The notes: a model not told the origin generated them from the sequence alone. A DNA stretch of 64,000 nucleotides from Thuidium tamariscinum (GCA_947034885.2 OX344749.2:10989501-11053500), one strand, 5' to 3'. Positions 34,911 to 46,960 are shown, counted from the stretch's first letter. Made by a program: numbers and translations.

Positions 34911-37899
34911 TCACTTTGGTGGTGCTGCTGCTGCCGGAGGAGGAGCCCCTACAGCAGGTGCTCCAGGGAGCTTCATCACAGACAACCTTGGAGGCGCAAG
35001 GCCGGCCTTCACCTCCAGTGCTATGAGCTTCCCCAACATCTTGTCCTCGCGCACTTGATACATGTCGTGGAATTCTTTCGTTGCTTCCTCAATCTTGTGT
35101 CGGCAAGCTCGCTCGATGCATTCGTCCAACGTTTCGGGCTTGGCTTTCACATAATTGTCTGGGGACAAGCCGTCCAAGTCGATATCATTTGGGTCAGGAA
35201 TCGCCATTGTGTCTTCAATTGCCCAAAACGTGAAGTGCTCCAGAAACTGATGAACCACACAGGCTATTTCGTACGCTTCCCATGCGGCCTGCACGACCAT
35301 GACAAAGATTTCCATATTACCAATCCTAAAATATTTTTATCTCTACTCACAGTGACAAATTAAATCGCTTACAATATCCTCTGCTTTAAAACGCGTGAAT
35401 TCGTTTTTGTATTCCATCCTCACAACAAGAGGAACGTATGACAGGTGCAAAAAACAAGAGTGATGTAATACAAGTTTGCGCATGGGTGGCAATAGAACCA
35501 AGAAGGAACAGTACTTTGTCAGTGCAAAATCTCAACACCTGTAAAGTAAATACAAAGGGTGTAGAGCGTCAAAGGCTAAGAAACGCTATGCTTTAACTCT
35601 GAATCCACTAATATGAAAACTGCAAATAAGAATTGAAGGGTGTTCAGTGTTTACCTTTTCGTCCTCTAATTCCTTCTGTGTGCTAGCCTCTTTCAGAGGT
35701 ATCAGGAGAGGCGTTTGCACCCATACTTGCTCCGATTTGAACCAATATTGATGGTCATGTAAAAAGCAGTAGCTCAGCAGAGTGTAGTGCTGGAAAACCC
35801 TGCAGTGTGACTAGTTGGTGCAAGATTGCGTATATGTTACCATAGTTTCTTTGTGCTGACAAATGTTCTGAGATTTGAAACATTCTCAAAAATCATTAAA
35901 TTCCTCAACAGTGTCCAAAACCTGTTTCAACCGATTCGTAGGTATTTTAAGCTACAAAAGTCTGACATTTGAGTAAGTGATCTCCATGTGGAGAGGCTTA
36001 CGTGGTAGTGAAAAATGGTGCAATCTTCTGGCAATCTAAAACAGTGAGCGGTGGAGTATCATTTATATGTTGTAAGATAGTCAGCTTCAGAAGCAGCTTT
36101 CTAAAATGCCTCTCCGCATCCACAAAGCTCGCACCCTCTGCACCCAACATGCCCACATAAATTCCTTCAATTATCACGCTCTTTCTGTTTTAAGGTGGTA
36201 CTCAGACCATTGTCTTGCATAGATTGCTTGGACTCAATAAGGTAGAGGATACTAAAATCCCTAGAGACCGGATCCCATCTCCTATCCCATCATACCAATA
36301 GGACATCACCAACTCTTTCACTTCGTAAAGCATAAGCATGAACTGGCTACACGTCTATGGCTACTAATTTTCGAATGGAAATGAGGGTTGTCTATTGTCA
36401 AATGCAGTGGGTCTACAACCTCGCACTTCGAAATTGTATAAGAAAATTATGTTTAGTCATAATGATCTCCACAGATTTAGCACTTGCACCCAGATCTCTC
36501 TCCACAGGTTTACATCTTCCAAAAAATCACGTGACGTCCCACATATGTGAAGGTATAACTTGAAATGATGCAAATAGTCTCCTCTATCTTGTTAGGGCAA
36601 ACAATTGTAATGTATCACCCCCAGCGCCTTCACAATTCGCATATGTAAAGAAGTCTTAGTGGAAATTAAAAATCCCGAGCTTAAGTAAGGTCCGAGAGGG
36701 AGTTTGTACAGTCACGCAAGGAATATGAAAGTGTCAACAGAGTATACACTGCAGTCACAACATGATACCTTACCCAAGATCAAGTCTAGCATGTCGTGGC
36801 TCAACTTCCACACATGGAATGTCACCTCCTTTGTCAATCCAGCTTCTTTCGAAAACCTGCCCACTCCTGTGACTCCAAGTCAGCACCCAAACAGATAAGG
36901 TAAACCAAGAAAGCAAAGATGCAAAAATTCTAAACCATAATCAGGCTGTGTTCAGACTGACCAGATTTTTACAAAAATGATGGACTGCTAAGTACCTCAG
37001 GACAACAAGGTTAATATTTAAACCTACATTACGAGAAGCTAGGTATGAGATAACAGACTTAAGAGAATCCATTGCATTTATGACACCTTATAACGAATTT
37101 GAAGTGACGAGTGTCCAGGTACAATGAGAAGAGAAGAAAGTCGTTGCACTAATCAAGGTATACAATTTCTTGTTATCTCAGCTTGCTCCTTCAACATGTG
37201 TAACCGAATGTGGTTCCAAGATAAGACTGTTGCCAACATACAGTCCTAATGCATGACGCTCTTTGACCTACTGTACTCTAGGTACTCTGGATATTGTTTT
37301 ATTTCTACACTGTCAGAACTTTGAGGATTACAGGGCGTGAACGAAAAGGTAAACAACGTACAACAGGAACCCTGAAAAGTAGTCGACGATGATGGCATTG
37401 CGTGCCTTGTATGAAATGTCTCTCAACCCGAGCACGCTTGCCAAGAATCTGCCATCATAATAATCTCCATTAGCCTCAAACAATCAGCTCCTCTGGAAAC
37501 CGTCTGAAACATTCATTCCTTAAAAAAGTGATTTGAAATTAGGGTTAGAATCAGTTGTCAGCCTGCGCAGGAATTAGGGCATGGACCAAATCTTCTGATG
37601 TTTGCTAGTGCAACAAAAGCATCTCCACGACAAAAAATTTGCTTAATCTCGCCTCACTTCAATCAACCAAAAGTTTGAAGTTGACCTAAATAAACAGTCA
37701 GATTTTCAACATGTATTGGCGAAGACAATAAAGAGAAAAGGTGGGAAGCGGACTTCAGCATCTCCTCATGAGATGTGTACGCCGCCTTGTAGAATCCGCT
37801 CAGCTGCTCCTCCGAGATCTCCTTGCGGTAAACTCCATCTGGAAGCTCAGGCTCAGGCTCTGCTTCGGAAGGCGGAGGAGGCGGTGCTTTAGAAGCCAT
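34911..37899 (-). CDS. Putative ciliary/axonemal protein (resembles C1a-32/CLAMP type)
   Basis: Six exons read on the minus strand: 37899-37696, 37474-37362, 36856-36774, 36035-36002, 35799-35655 and 35288-34911, giving 318 aa. All joins use GT/AG and keep phase; the fourth exon is only 34 nt. The end of exon 1 is the least certain boundary. Pro- and Glu-rich start (residues 5-20), then an all-helical body. The helical segment starting KARNAIIVDYF and the segment FQHYTLLSYCF resemble, in layout, the central-pair C1a-32 family pattern of a DFY-type helix followed by a FRHYKLYKY-type helix. The C-terminal 125 residues are charged helix ending in a Pro/Ala tail. There is no signal peptide or membrane span. 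If the assignment holds, it belongs to the sperm flagellum of a seed-free plant. The gene model is solid; the function is a low-confidence inference. Confidence 0.7.
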
Positions 37900-38861
37900 G
37901 ACTACTACAGCGATTTCTCAAAGTTTGCACATGTTAATTAAATCGCCTCTCCTCCATGCTTCTTCAAGCAACCTGATTACACAATGCAAACAACTTTCGT
38001 GCTTAGGGTTACAGTATCTCAGACAGGAACAGAATTTCCAATGACACTACCAACATCATTGCCATGGAGATTTCTATTCAATTTATTCTACAGAATGGCG
38101 GGCTTGCCTTCTCGTCAATATCATTTACTGGAGCAGATGCATTCAGGCTGGAAACAATGCCACAATTGATGGCTTACATGCATATTTTCACCCCAAAATA
38201 GAATTTTAAAATCCAGGAAACTCAAGTAACCGGATCGATACACGAGCTGCATGTGATTGCAGCATATGAATGATGAGTTCAGCATGCATATAACTATACT
38301 GACAAGGCAATCAATGAAATGAAAGTCCAGAATACATGATCAGGGAGATTCCTTGCACGAAAGTCGAAGATCCTCGTCAGAACCCAAGTGATGAAAAAAC
38401 TTGCGGATGCAAATCTGGAGCGAACAATCTTCAGAGCTTTATAAGTTCCAGCAACTCCCGAATCACATATTGAAGGCATTCTTGGTAAGAATGGGAGGAC
38501 CTTCACCCCAGCTAAGGAATTTCACAACGTCTTTGGAGACTTACTAGGTGACTTGAGGTATGTGAGCACTCAGTGGTAGAGGTGATGTTTAGAACGTGAA
38601 TCCGGTGTACAAGTAGGTCTAAATTCTTTCCTAAGATCCTCAGTAACACCACTTTTTAACACCAAGCACAAACATGCCAATACCCATTCATCAAAATACA
38701 AGACATCAACTAATTATGAATGAGGAGTGTCAAGTTCTATAAGTCTTGGATTTGTTGAGCTAACAACTCTTCCATATCTTACTTTTTTTTCTACAATTGA
38801 TATGCTGGCATAAAAAATGATGGTCAAAAGTAGACAAAAGTCTCACTTTCACAATATGCTT
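37900..38861. other. Intergenic DNA upstream of the putative ciliary gene
   Basis: Should contain the promoter of the minus-strand gene near 37900-38200. Short ORFs at 37984-38506 show no recognisable feature. Confidence 0.4.
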
Positions 38862-39051
38862 GGATGAAGTCACTACAAGAGAAAGGGGTGTATTGAGTAT
38901 AGTCCTAGTAGTATAGTCTTTTAAGTAATGACTTTTAAATAAGTCTTTTAGTAAAATTTTACTAAAAAACTTATTTAAAAGTCATTACTTAAAAGACTAT
39001 ACTACTAGGACTATACTCAATACACCCCTTTCTCTTGTAGTGACTTCATCC
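38862..39051. mobile_element. Near-perfect 190-bp foldback with CACTA-like ends
   Basis: The two arms (38862-38956 and 38957-39051) are inverted copies with essentially one mismatch by eye, meeting at agtaaaattttact. Inside the outer nine bases the ends read cactacaagagaaa and tttctcttgtagtg, matching the CACTA (En/Spm) terminal consensus CACTACAAGAAA. Unusually, the symmetry extends nine bases outside CACTA (ggatgaagt/acttcatcc), so there is no ordinary 3-bp target duplication. It could be a CACTA-derived MITE or an inverted duplication of one CACTA end plus its flank. A transcript would form a long hairpin. Confidence 0.8.
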
Positions 39052-40226
39052 ATTTTTTGTAGCTTTGGTTGTAACCAAGAAGCCCTTGAAAACAATTGTA
39101 GTCCAAATATTGAACATTGGCTCTCCTAAGGTCTCTTAGGGGTTAAAAGTACAAGGATATTTCTTCCTTGTACTCCAATATGATGAACTATGTGTTTTTT
39201 TGCTGTCCATGTACAATATGCTATTTAATTTCTTTAATTATGTATGTACAATTAATATTAAAATACACTATCATATGTAAAGGTCTAATTCTCCATTCAA
39301 GTATCAAAATTGAATTTCCATGTCATATTCTCAAAGGTCCATGTCACATCACACCATTTACAAAATGACATGTGGTATTTTTGTTTTTTACAAAAATGAC
39401 ACAATTGCTTCCAAATTTAACCTCCCAGTAGGGTATGTCAAAGTTGCCCTCTCTAAAAAAACATCCAATATTTAGAAATAGATGGCATGTTCATGACAAT
39501 CATAGATGAGGTAAGTACAAATAAAAAGACAATTTATGCACCCTCTAGTCTACTTCATATCAAAACAATGATTAAAATTCCTTTACATTCAATTGTGGCA
39601 AGCAACACTCTTTCATCAATCAAAATAAGTTTCACTTCCTAGCTAAGTCTCATATCTAGGAAACAAAGTTACAAAAGCTTGTCTTCAATGAATCATAAAT
39701 TTGTGTACATTGGAACTCTAAGATATCAATCATCAACATGTATATTCTTACATTCTAAGTTGGTGCAACCCAATTGAAGTGTACACTTGACCACATATAC
39801 AATGCACCCATAATCTGCTAAGAATTTAAAAAAAAGATGCATATTGAAACTCAAAGGGAGGGAAGGTCAACCCTCGTTTTAAAATGAAATCGCAAACAGC
39901 TACATTTGAGGAGGTAGAGCCCCAAATTAACCAAGAGATACTTCCACAGTAAGGCTTGTGTATTTAGACGTGTAGTGGACGACTATGAATATATGCAAGC
40001 ACAATGATGTCTCAAATACCCTGAATCCAATCAACAAGATATTATAATGTCGCTGTCAATTGAATGAACTAGTATAAGACTGTACAGCTACAATTATAGC
40101 ATGTAAAATCAATTCCTTGTTTTCTTGCACCAGTGGTTTCAGGTTGTTTTCCACAAGTGCTGTACTCTGATGTTCCTTCTAAAGAGAGTAATCATGTATT
40201 TTTAAAACTTGCAATACCTGGACCTG
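39052..40226. other. AT-rich intergenic DNA, no gene seen
   Basis: No coding-like frame. It presumably includes the 3' UTR of RPC9 near its right end. Confidence 0.5.
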
Positions 40227-41757
40227 TTATGATTCGGGCTCTGAGATTGGCGGTAAAATTTCTTCTATTTTAGCTAAAAACTCGTCCACAGTGTCACTTG
40301 ACAACCGTTCGTCACAATCCTCCACAATCTGTTCCATCGCCAATGAGAAAGAATGTCAGCACGTACTCAATACACTCAAGGCCATGTGGGGTTGCACAGT
40401 GAAGTGCGAAACAGAAAATCGTATTGAATGTAACATTATGGGGAGTCACATTATGGTGAAAATAAATTCTGCGAGTTCAGTGAAATTTTTGGTTGAAATT
40501 CCTCGAATTGTAGAGATGGTCTCCTCAAAGTCCATTGTTGAATCCAATTCATCAAGGGTTGATAAGATAAAACTTGCATGGAAAAGTGCACTATAACTTG
40601 TCATCTAAGCCTCAATATTTCTTGTGTCAAGAAATAGTGATGAAGCGCAACAGAATAGGAATGACATTCAATTAATTCGCTAGGAATACGCCACTATATT
40701 TCCTACAGTGATTCTCTCGATTAAAAGCTAATAAACATCATTACGATAATGCGACGGAATCCCATACATCAAATAGCGCAGAGGAGGGTAACGTACAAGA
40801 TGGACTTCAACAGCAGAAGCTGGACGCAAGTTGCTGGCTTGTAAACTCTCAGCTTTAGTGAGCTTGTATTTCTCGGTTGCCTTAAAAAATGCCACTATAT
40901 TTTCTCTTGTCTGTTGGCCAGCAGGTGTCTTTACCAAATAATCATAAACCTGCATCAACAAAGCTATCTCCGTTAGCAACAAGGCAATGTGGGAATCATC
41001 GTCAACAATAATTGCAATCCTTGATTGCTGCTACTATATCAAAGTACCCAGAGCATACAAAACCTATGAGCCAATTTGCCATTCAAGCGCCAAGGGTACA
41101 TGGTATACAAAATGAACAATTCGATTGATCATATTGTGAGAAATAAAATTCAGGAAGGGGCAAAGTTTATACCACTAAAATCAGTGAAGATTATTGCATG
41201 TGCTGATCAAAATACAAAATAAAATGAAAGTCTCCTACGATCCACTCTTCAAGAAAAAGAAAAGACCTAATTTGGGATCCTAGGTCCATTAGGGCTTGAA
41301 CTTGCCCCTAGACCTTAAAATCTTAAACCCCAAACCCTAAACCCCTGCAGAAAGTACTCTCCAGGATCCCATACCAACCATGGAAACCAAGTTCACACAT
41401 GAATACTCAGGCAAAAGACTGCAAAAAGATTAGAATAACACAGAGATCCTGGAAAAGAGTAGAACAGACCTTAATTTCGGCAGCTGAGAGGCTACCGGTA
41501 GCGCCCATCCCTCGATCAGCCCCACGCGACTTGAACAAGTCCATGGTCTCGAAGTTAGTCAACAGACCCGCGTTTCCGTTTTTCCTGAAACCCCAGCAAC
41601 CACACCTCAAAAATCACTCTTCACTCCCAACAGACTTCACAACTCCCAAATTTGCAGACCCAAACATTCTTGACGAGCAATTGTAACATAAAAAATTCAC
41701 GGACCTATCCCTGGAAAGGAAGGGATCGTGGAAGGGCAGAGAATCTCACAATTTCAT
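40227..41757 (-). CDS. RPC9: DNA-directed RNA polymerase III subunit RPC9 (CRCP/Rpc17)
   Basis: RPC9 pairs with RPC8 to form the Pol III stalk used in initiation at tRNA and 5S genes. Four coding exons on the minus strand: 41757-41750 (only ATG AAA TT), 41584-41470, 40949-40797 and 40328-40227, giving 125 aa, close to plant RPC9 length. Visible family features are NAGLLTNFE near the start, VYDYLVKTPAGQQTRE, KLTKAESLQASNLRP with the conserved NLRPxSAVE turn, and a C-terminal VEDCDERL helix. The 8-nt first coding exon is supported by a donor (tt|gtgaga), correct phase, and the match to the MK-start expected for the family. The start lies 0.9 kb from the divergent FLAP1 gene. Telomere-box motifs aaaccctaa occur in intron 2 (41332-41340) and in the shared upstream region (about 42019). 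Confidence 0.92.
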
Positions 41758-42648
41758 CGCGACAAGGGTGGATCACACCGCGCAGATCTCTTCGGAATTG
41801 GAAGGCGAGAATATATTGCGTGGGAACTCAAGCCGCAGTCCTGCAAATAAGTGGCAGCGACATCAGTTCCAGGTCCACACCGGCTCAAGAATTCCCTGCG
41901 CGAAGAAAGTGTGAGAAAGAGAACGTCACTGCTGGATAAATTAGCCGCCAGCATTGCTCCATATCACAAACAACACAATGCCAGAGCCTCAGCACACAAG
42001 AGTCCAGCCCCACATCGAACCCTAAACGTCCGGCGCAGGTACCCCCTCCACAAGCAACAGCGAACCAAGTTTCCTCTGCGCTAGAATGAATTATCCAGCA
42101 ACCCAAACTGCCGTAGTGCCCGCCGTGGAGCCAAAAAGCAATACTCACAAGGTGAGTTTTGGCAAAGTCTCACCTAGAAAAGCAAATAGAATATTCTGTC
42201 TCATTTTCCAATGGATGAATACTTCAGACTTTCATAACCCATCAACGAAAAAATAGACTACAGATCAGATGAGATTGTGGATGAAAGTGTGATGATAGAT
42301 GATTCTATCCAAAGTTTCTGTAGATGAGCCTTTTTCTGAGGATGCTCTCGCACCGTGTTAGTCCATCACTACGGAGAATCCTCAGGACAATTCCACCGCG
42401 ACAGGATAGTCTGATCCATTCCATCAAGCGGCGGATTTTCCGCCTTCTGAAGGAATTTGTCTGATATTGCGAAGCCTCGATCTGCATTGATAGCTGAGTT
42501 ATGCATCATACTAGAATGTTTGCACCTCCGAATTCCAGAAGCTCGCGCCTCAATCCCCAGTTGATAGGATTTTTGTGTGTTCTTGCACTTTGTGTCGACT
42601 CTGGACAGAGATAATTTTAGGTTTCCACGCAGCGGGTGAGTAGTAGAT
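41758..42648. promoter_or_regulatory. Shared upstream region of divergent RPC9 and FLAP1
   Basis: About 890 bp separates the two start codons, so promoters and leaders of both genes lie here. A telomere-box core (aaccctaaac) at about 42019 is a common element in promoters of plant translation and transcription machinery genes. Overlapping short ORFs on both strands at 41754-42148 look like leader sequence. Confidence 0.55.
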
Positions 42649-45540
42649 ATGTCAGTTTTCGCCTCTCATGGGATGCTGCTTCATCTTCACAGAACGAGAA
42701 GCAGCCTTGGTTCACGGCAATCGAAGCGAAATGTGAAGCCCTGGGGTGGCTCCAATTTAGGGCTGCATGGGTTTCCTCGGCTGGGCAGTTTGTTACATGG
42801 GCGTTTTTTTTTGAGGATTACTTCTTCGAGAGTAGGTCAAATTCAGAGCAAGGAGATGCAAGTCGTGGCGGTGAGGGCGGAGAAGGACGAGGAGGAGGAA
42901 ATGTCTAAGGGAGCAGAGATGGACGCAACTAGGTTAGGCTTGGTGGAGGGCGTAGCGAAGTCGGTGCTGGAGACTGTTTGTTCGGTTAAAAAGCCGGCTA
43001 TGGTGGCTCTTCTTTTCTGCTTGCTGGTCTCACAGGGCCCGGAGATGGCAGTCGCGGCTTCAGGAGGCAGAGTCGGTGGCAATTCGTTTCGAAGTTATTA
43101 CTCTTACTCTCTGCGAGATTGTGTGATGATTGTATATTTTTCTGTAGCAATCTTGCAATCTAATTTGAAGATGTAGTTGTTAACTAGAAGAATGGTTTTC
43201 AATTTCGAGCCACTTAGAATTTCAGTATCAAATAGACGGGGTATATCTGAAGTTCTTAGCAACATCATATCTGTGTTTTGATTGTTCTTGCTGATGTCAT
43301 TTTTTGTTATTTTGGGTGCATACTTTCGTATAGGTAACTGAAGCTTGGACATATCTCGTTGGATTGTCACAGGTGGGCAAACTAGGTCTGCACCAGCCAG
43401 GCCATTGCCAGCACCAAGGCAATCTTATTCACAACCAAGTGCGCCGATTTACAGTGCACCACCGATTCAAACCTATCACAATGATTACATCACTACCATT
43501 CCTCTCTCAGTCCCAGCTCCCAGTCACTATATGGGTCCCGCAACTAGCTTTGGACTTGGTTCCAGCTCCCTCTTCTTCATTGCCTTCTGTATGGGATGCG
43601 CATCGATGATTGCAGTGAACGGTTTTCTTTCAGAGAAGACATTTGGTGGCTCATTACGTGCTGGGACAAAAACTTCGAGCGTTCTTAAACTTCAGGTACC
43701 CCTGCGTTCAGCCTATGCTGGACAGTTTCTTTATTTGTTTTAATTTTAGAGCTCTGGACAATTTATTTCTTTGGGGTTCCGCACATTTCTGGAGCAGTAT
43801 AAGGCAATATTAAAATTTGCCATGTAGGAAGATAGAAATCACGGAGATTGCCAATTTTTGTGATTTTTTTCCTTGAATTCAAATTACTATGAGTTTTGGA
43901 AGCCAAAAGTTAGCCTGAACTTATTAACAATATGTAGAGTCTTCCAATTCAGACCATTCAAGAACTACTTTCCTGCTCACTACTTTGGGACATGTGTCAT
44001 GAACATACTAGTCCCAATCCGGAAAAGGAGTAAAAAACACATTCCAAGCTTTGGTTGGAAATAGCTACACCTACAGGTTGGGTATGGATCTCTGGTTGGC
44101 AATGGGCGGTTCTACCACAGGACTGTCAGACAGATTTTTGACCTTAGCAATTCAAAGTATTTGATAAAATGGTAGGATTTTAGGTACTCATAAATAATGG
44201 AATTAGTAATCATAGTACTTTGGGAACGGAAATACAGGTTGGGTTATTAGGGCTAGCGAGAACGCTACAGCAGGATCTGGACCGGATTGCTGAGGATGCT
44301 GACACTACGACAACGAGAGGATTGCACAATATTCTGACAGGTAACGTTTTGTATACTCATTGATGTACGTATTATCGTCTACACTAGATGTTATTGTCTA
44401 GAAAATTTGTACTGTTGATGAGAACTGTGTTCATTACTTTTGTTTGCAGAGGCATGTCTGTCATTGCTGAGGCATCCCGATTTTTGTATGTCTGGGCTTT
44501 CTTCGGTATGTTAGCCATTTCTATCCTCCTTTTTATCGTGTGTTTTATTATCATTAGCTAATTCCTTTTCAATATCTTGTTATTCAATCTCATTTCATTT
44601 CTGTGGTTTTTTCTTTGCCTGAAGTGATATTTACATTGACATTGCAATATACTCCCTCTGTCTCACTAAAAGCTTCACAAATTCTTCCTACAAAGACTGT
44701 AAATCAGCCAAATTAGGAAGCTTTTAGTGGGACAGAGGGAGTATTTTTTAAATAGCATGTTCCTTGGTACCATAACCCTTTTGTAAAGTTTAAAAATTTA
44801 AGAAGTTTTGATTACAGCACATTGGTACATAGTACGAGCTACTAACAAATGATGCATTGGTAACAGTCCTTTGTGAAGCGCAATGAAAGCGACACTGAAG
44901 AGCAATTCAATCAGTTGTCACTGGAGGAACGAGGAAAGTTTGATGAGGAAACTTTCATAAATGTGAATAGTATTCGGAAGCGCATGATGGCAGCATCTAA
45001 AGCCAATCGATTCAGCAGCGAGTTTATTGTGGTGAGTACATTATGTAATCCATTTCCTTGTCCATCGTCATTTGCGTTAGTTGATGGCTTGCAAATTTGT
45101 TTCAAAGGAATTGCACATCCTTAGCCATGTACATGGCAATTTCATCCTTTATTTGGACCCTTCATGAGTTTCTTTGACTTTGTCACAGGTGACTATTTTA
45201 GTAGCTGTGGAGGGAGAACATAAGCTGTCAGCGATCTCCAGTAGCGCAGATTTGCAGTTAGCTCTTCAGAAGTTGGGCTCTTTGCCAGAGAGCTCTATAC
45301 AGGTGTGTTATTATTTCGTAATTCTTTTGTTCAGCCTCATCAAATTATCATCTTATCTTAATTCGTTGTACTGTCTGTCCTTAGGATTATTTCTGTAGTA
45401 CGTTTGGCTTGGGCTTCTATGAACCATTGAATTGTGTCCTTTGTCAGGCTGTGGAAGTGCTATGGACTCCGCAAGATGAGAATGATACACTGTCGGAGAG
45501 GGAGCTTCTTCGTAAGTATCCGCTCCTGAGGTCTTTGTAG
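42649..45540 (+). CDS. FLAP1: DUF1517 thylakoid/envelope protein, FLAP1 type
   Basis: Family protein that tunes non-photochemical quenching and proton balance in fluctuating light. Seven exons: 42649-43093, 43373-43695, 44238-44340, 44450-44505, 44867-45031, 45189-45302 and 45448-45540, giving 432 aa. Residues 1 to about 60 are a Ser/Arg-rich transit peptide. A hydrophobic segment lies at about residues 120-143, then a Gly/Ser/Pro/Tyr-rich linker and a second hydrophobic segment (SLFFIAFCMGCASMIAVNGF). The DUF1517 domain follows, with LLGLARTLQQDLDRIAEDAD, LSLLRHPDFC, RGKFDEET, VTILVAVEG and the C-terminal block EVLWTPQDENDTLSEREL. The 3' boundary of exon 1 is uncertain: the donor at 43094 is weak and alternatives in the same phase lie nearby. 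Intron 2 holds repeat family B and intron 4 a Stowaway-like MITE. Confidence 0.93.
43785..44110. repeat. Dispersed repeat family B, copy 2 (in FLAP1 intron 2)
   Basis: Matches 14250-14960 in the same order and orientation, with an internal deletion. Shared words include ttttttccttgaattcaaat and gacatgtgtcatgaa. It makes up most of this otherwise short intron. Confidence 0.75.
44652..44741. mobile_element. Stowaway-like MITE in FLAP1 intron 4
   Basis: A 90-bp element starting ctccctctgtctcac and ending in the inverted gtgggacagagggag, bordered by TA on both sides (44650-44651 and 44742-44743). This is the Stowaway/Tc1-mariner terminal consensus CTCCCTCYGTCCC with its TA target duplication. 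Arms of about 26 bp pair with two or three mismatches. Confidence 0.88.
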
Positions 45541-46335
45541 GAACCCAGCTCTAGGTAGGAAGCACTTGTACAGTTCACAGAAACTTCTCCAGCCAGAACA
45601 CAGTCCTGCCTTCAATATAACGTGTACATTTACAGAGTTCCAAGATTTGGAGTGACATATAGGCCATCTGTGTGCGTGAGATGCATCTCAGATTGTATCG
45701 ATTGTCCTGGTATTTGAAACCGAATGTAATCCTGGTTTCTAAGTTCAACTGAATCTGAAATGGGTTCTTTATAAACAGTCCATTTACTGTTTGTGTTGCT
45801 TACAAGTTACCCAATTTTATCTACTTTAGTTTCAACATTCTTGAAGTCCATAATATCCTGTTTCTACAAGATCTTATAGCGTCCGTTTTCAATTTCATGC
45901 TGTGATCTCAGTACTATGACTTAGAGAGTGTGTTATAGCTCATGAGTGGTACATTCTAAGTAGCTTTCCAACAAGACATCACTCCGAACATTTGAATGAG
46001 AAATTCACTAAGAAAACTGAATTGAAATTTGAGTGCAACCATTGAATGTCGGAACGTTTTATACCCTTGATTTCAGAGTGAAAAAACATCCTCTTTATTC
46101 ACCCTATTCTCAAAAAGAGACGGGAATTCTCCTTCATGCCACTCTACTCGAGCATCACAAATCCAATTCTCGGCCATGAGTTTCTCAAATTTCAAACGAG
46201 ATAAGGACCTCATGTAAAAGACCAGAAAGGCCTTCCCCATTTGCCACGTAGTCTAAACTGAAATTCATAACAGACCTCCGTATGATTGGGGTCGAGGGAT
46301 AAGCTCCGTGGGGCCCTGATCACCCCCCTATCCCC
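45541..46335. other. FLAP1 3' UTR and LQY1 promoter region
   Basis: Two + strand genes are separated by 0.8-0.9 kb. No other gene seen. Composition rises to GC-rich after 46280, near the LQY1 leader. Confidence 0.55.
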
Positions 46336-46932
46336 GTGAGAACCGTCGTGCGAATCCGTGGGTCTCTTATCCGAAGGCCTTCTTCCCCGCTTGCCAGCAT
46401 CGCTGCTGCCGCAGTCATGGCGTCGTCTCTTCTTCGCCGCTGCCCTTGCTGGACGACACCCTCGCTGCCTGCAATTGCGCCTGCCTCGTCGAAGCCTTTT
46501 CTGTCGAGCTCTTTTTTGCCCCCATTGAGCGCCAATTTGGTCAAGAATGGAGTGAAAAATTCGTCGAGAAGCAGGAAGAGCTTGGTGGTGCGCGCATTGG
46601 AGCTCGACCAGGATACGATACTCGCAATCAGCGTGGGCGTGGCAGGCGTCGCAGTCGGGATCGGCGTGCCGATCTTCTACGAGTCGCAGGTGAAAAGCTC
46701 GGAGACGCGGGAGAATGACCAGCCGTGCTTCCCATGTAAAGGATCGGGCTCGCAGGTGTGCCGCTTCTGCGTGGGTGCGGGGAACATCACGGTAGAGCTT
46801 GGAGGTGGAGAGCGGGAAATCTCCAGGTGTATCAATTGCGAGGGCTCTGGCTCCTTGACGTGCACGACGTGCCAGGGGAGTGGAGTGCAGCCGCGATACC
46901 TCGACCGCCGCGAGTACAAGGACGACGATTAA
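46336..46932 (+). CDS. LQY1: Thylakoid DnaJ-type zinc-finger protein LQY1 (photosystem II repair)
   Basis: LQY1 is a thylakoid zinc-finger protein with disulfide isomerase activity that helps photosystem II repair and reassembly under high light. Single exon. From the first ATG the protein is 198 aa; an internal ATG at 46417 (MASSLLRR) gives 171 aa with a typical Ser/Ala/Arg/Pro-rich transit peptide and may be the true start. A membrane segment AISVGVAGVAVGIGVPIF precedes four CxxCxGxG motifs (CFPCKGSG, CRFCVGAG, CINCEGSG, CTTCQGSG), ending in RYLDRREYKDDD, which is nearly invariant in the family. The opposite strand and other frames are also open here, but they are GC-driven shadows. Confidence 0.95.
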   Translation: MRTVVRIRGSLIRRPSSPLASIAAAAVMASSLLRRCPCWTTPSLPAIAPASSKPFLSSSFLPPLSANLVKNGVKNSSRSRKSLVVRALELDQDTILAISVGVAGVAVGIGVPIFYESQVKSSETRENDQPCFPCKGSGSQVCRFCVGAGNITVELGGGEREISRCINCEGSGSLTCTTCQGSGVQPRYLDRREYKDDD

Positions 46933-46960
46933 GGCTCGACGCGAGATGCGGTGTAAGATT

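Noticed and set aside
38862-39051. Direct 3-bp target duplication for the CACTA-like element
   Set aside because: The bases outside the ends are inverted (agt/act), not direct, and the palindrome continues through them.
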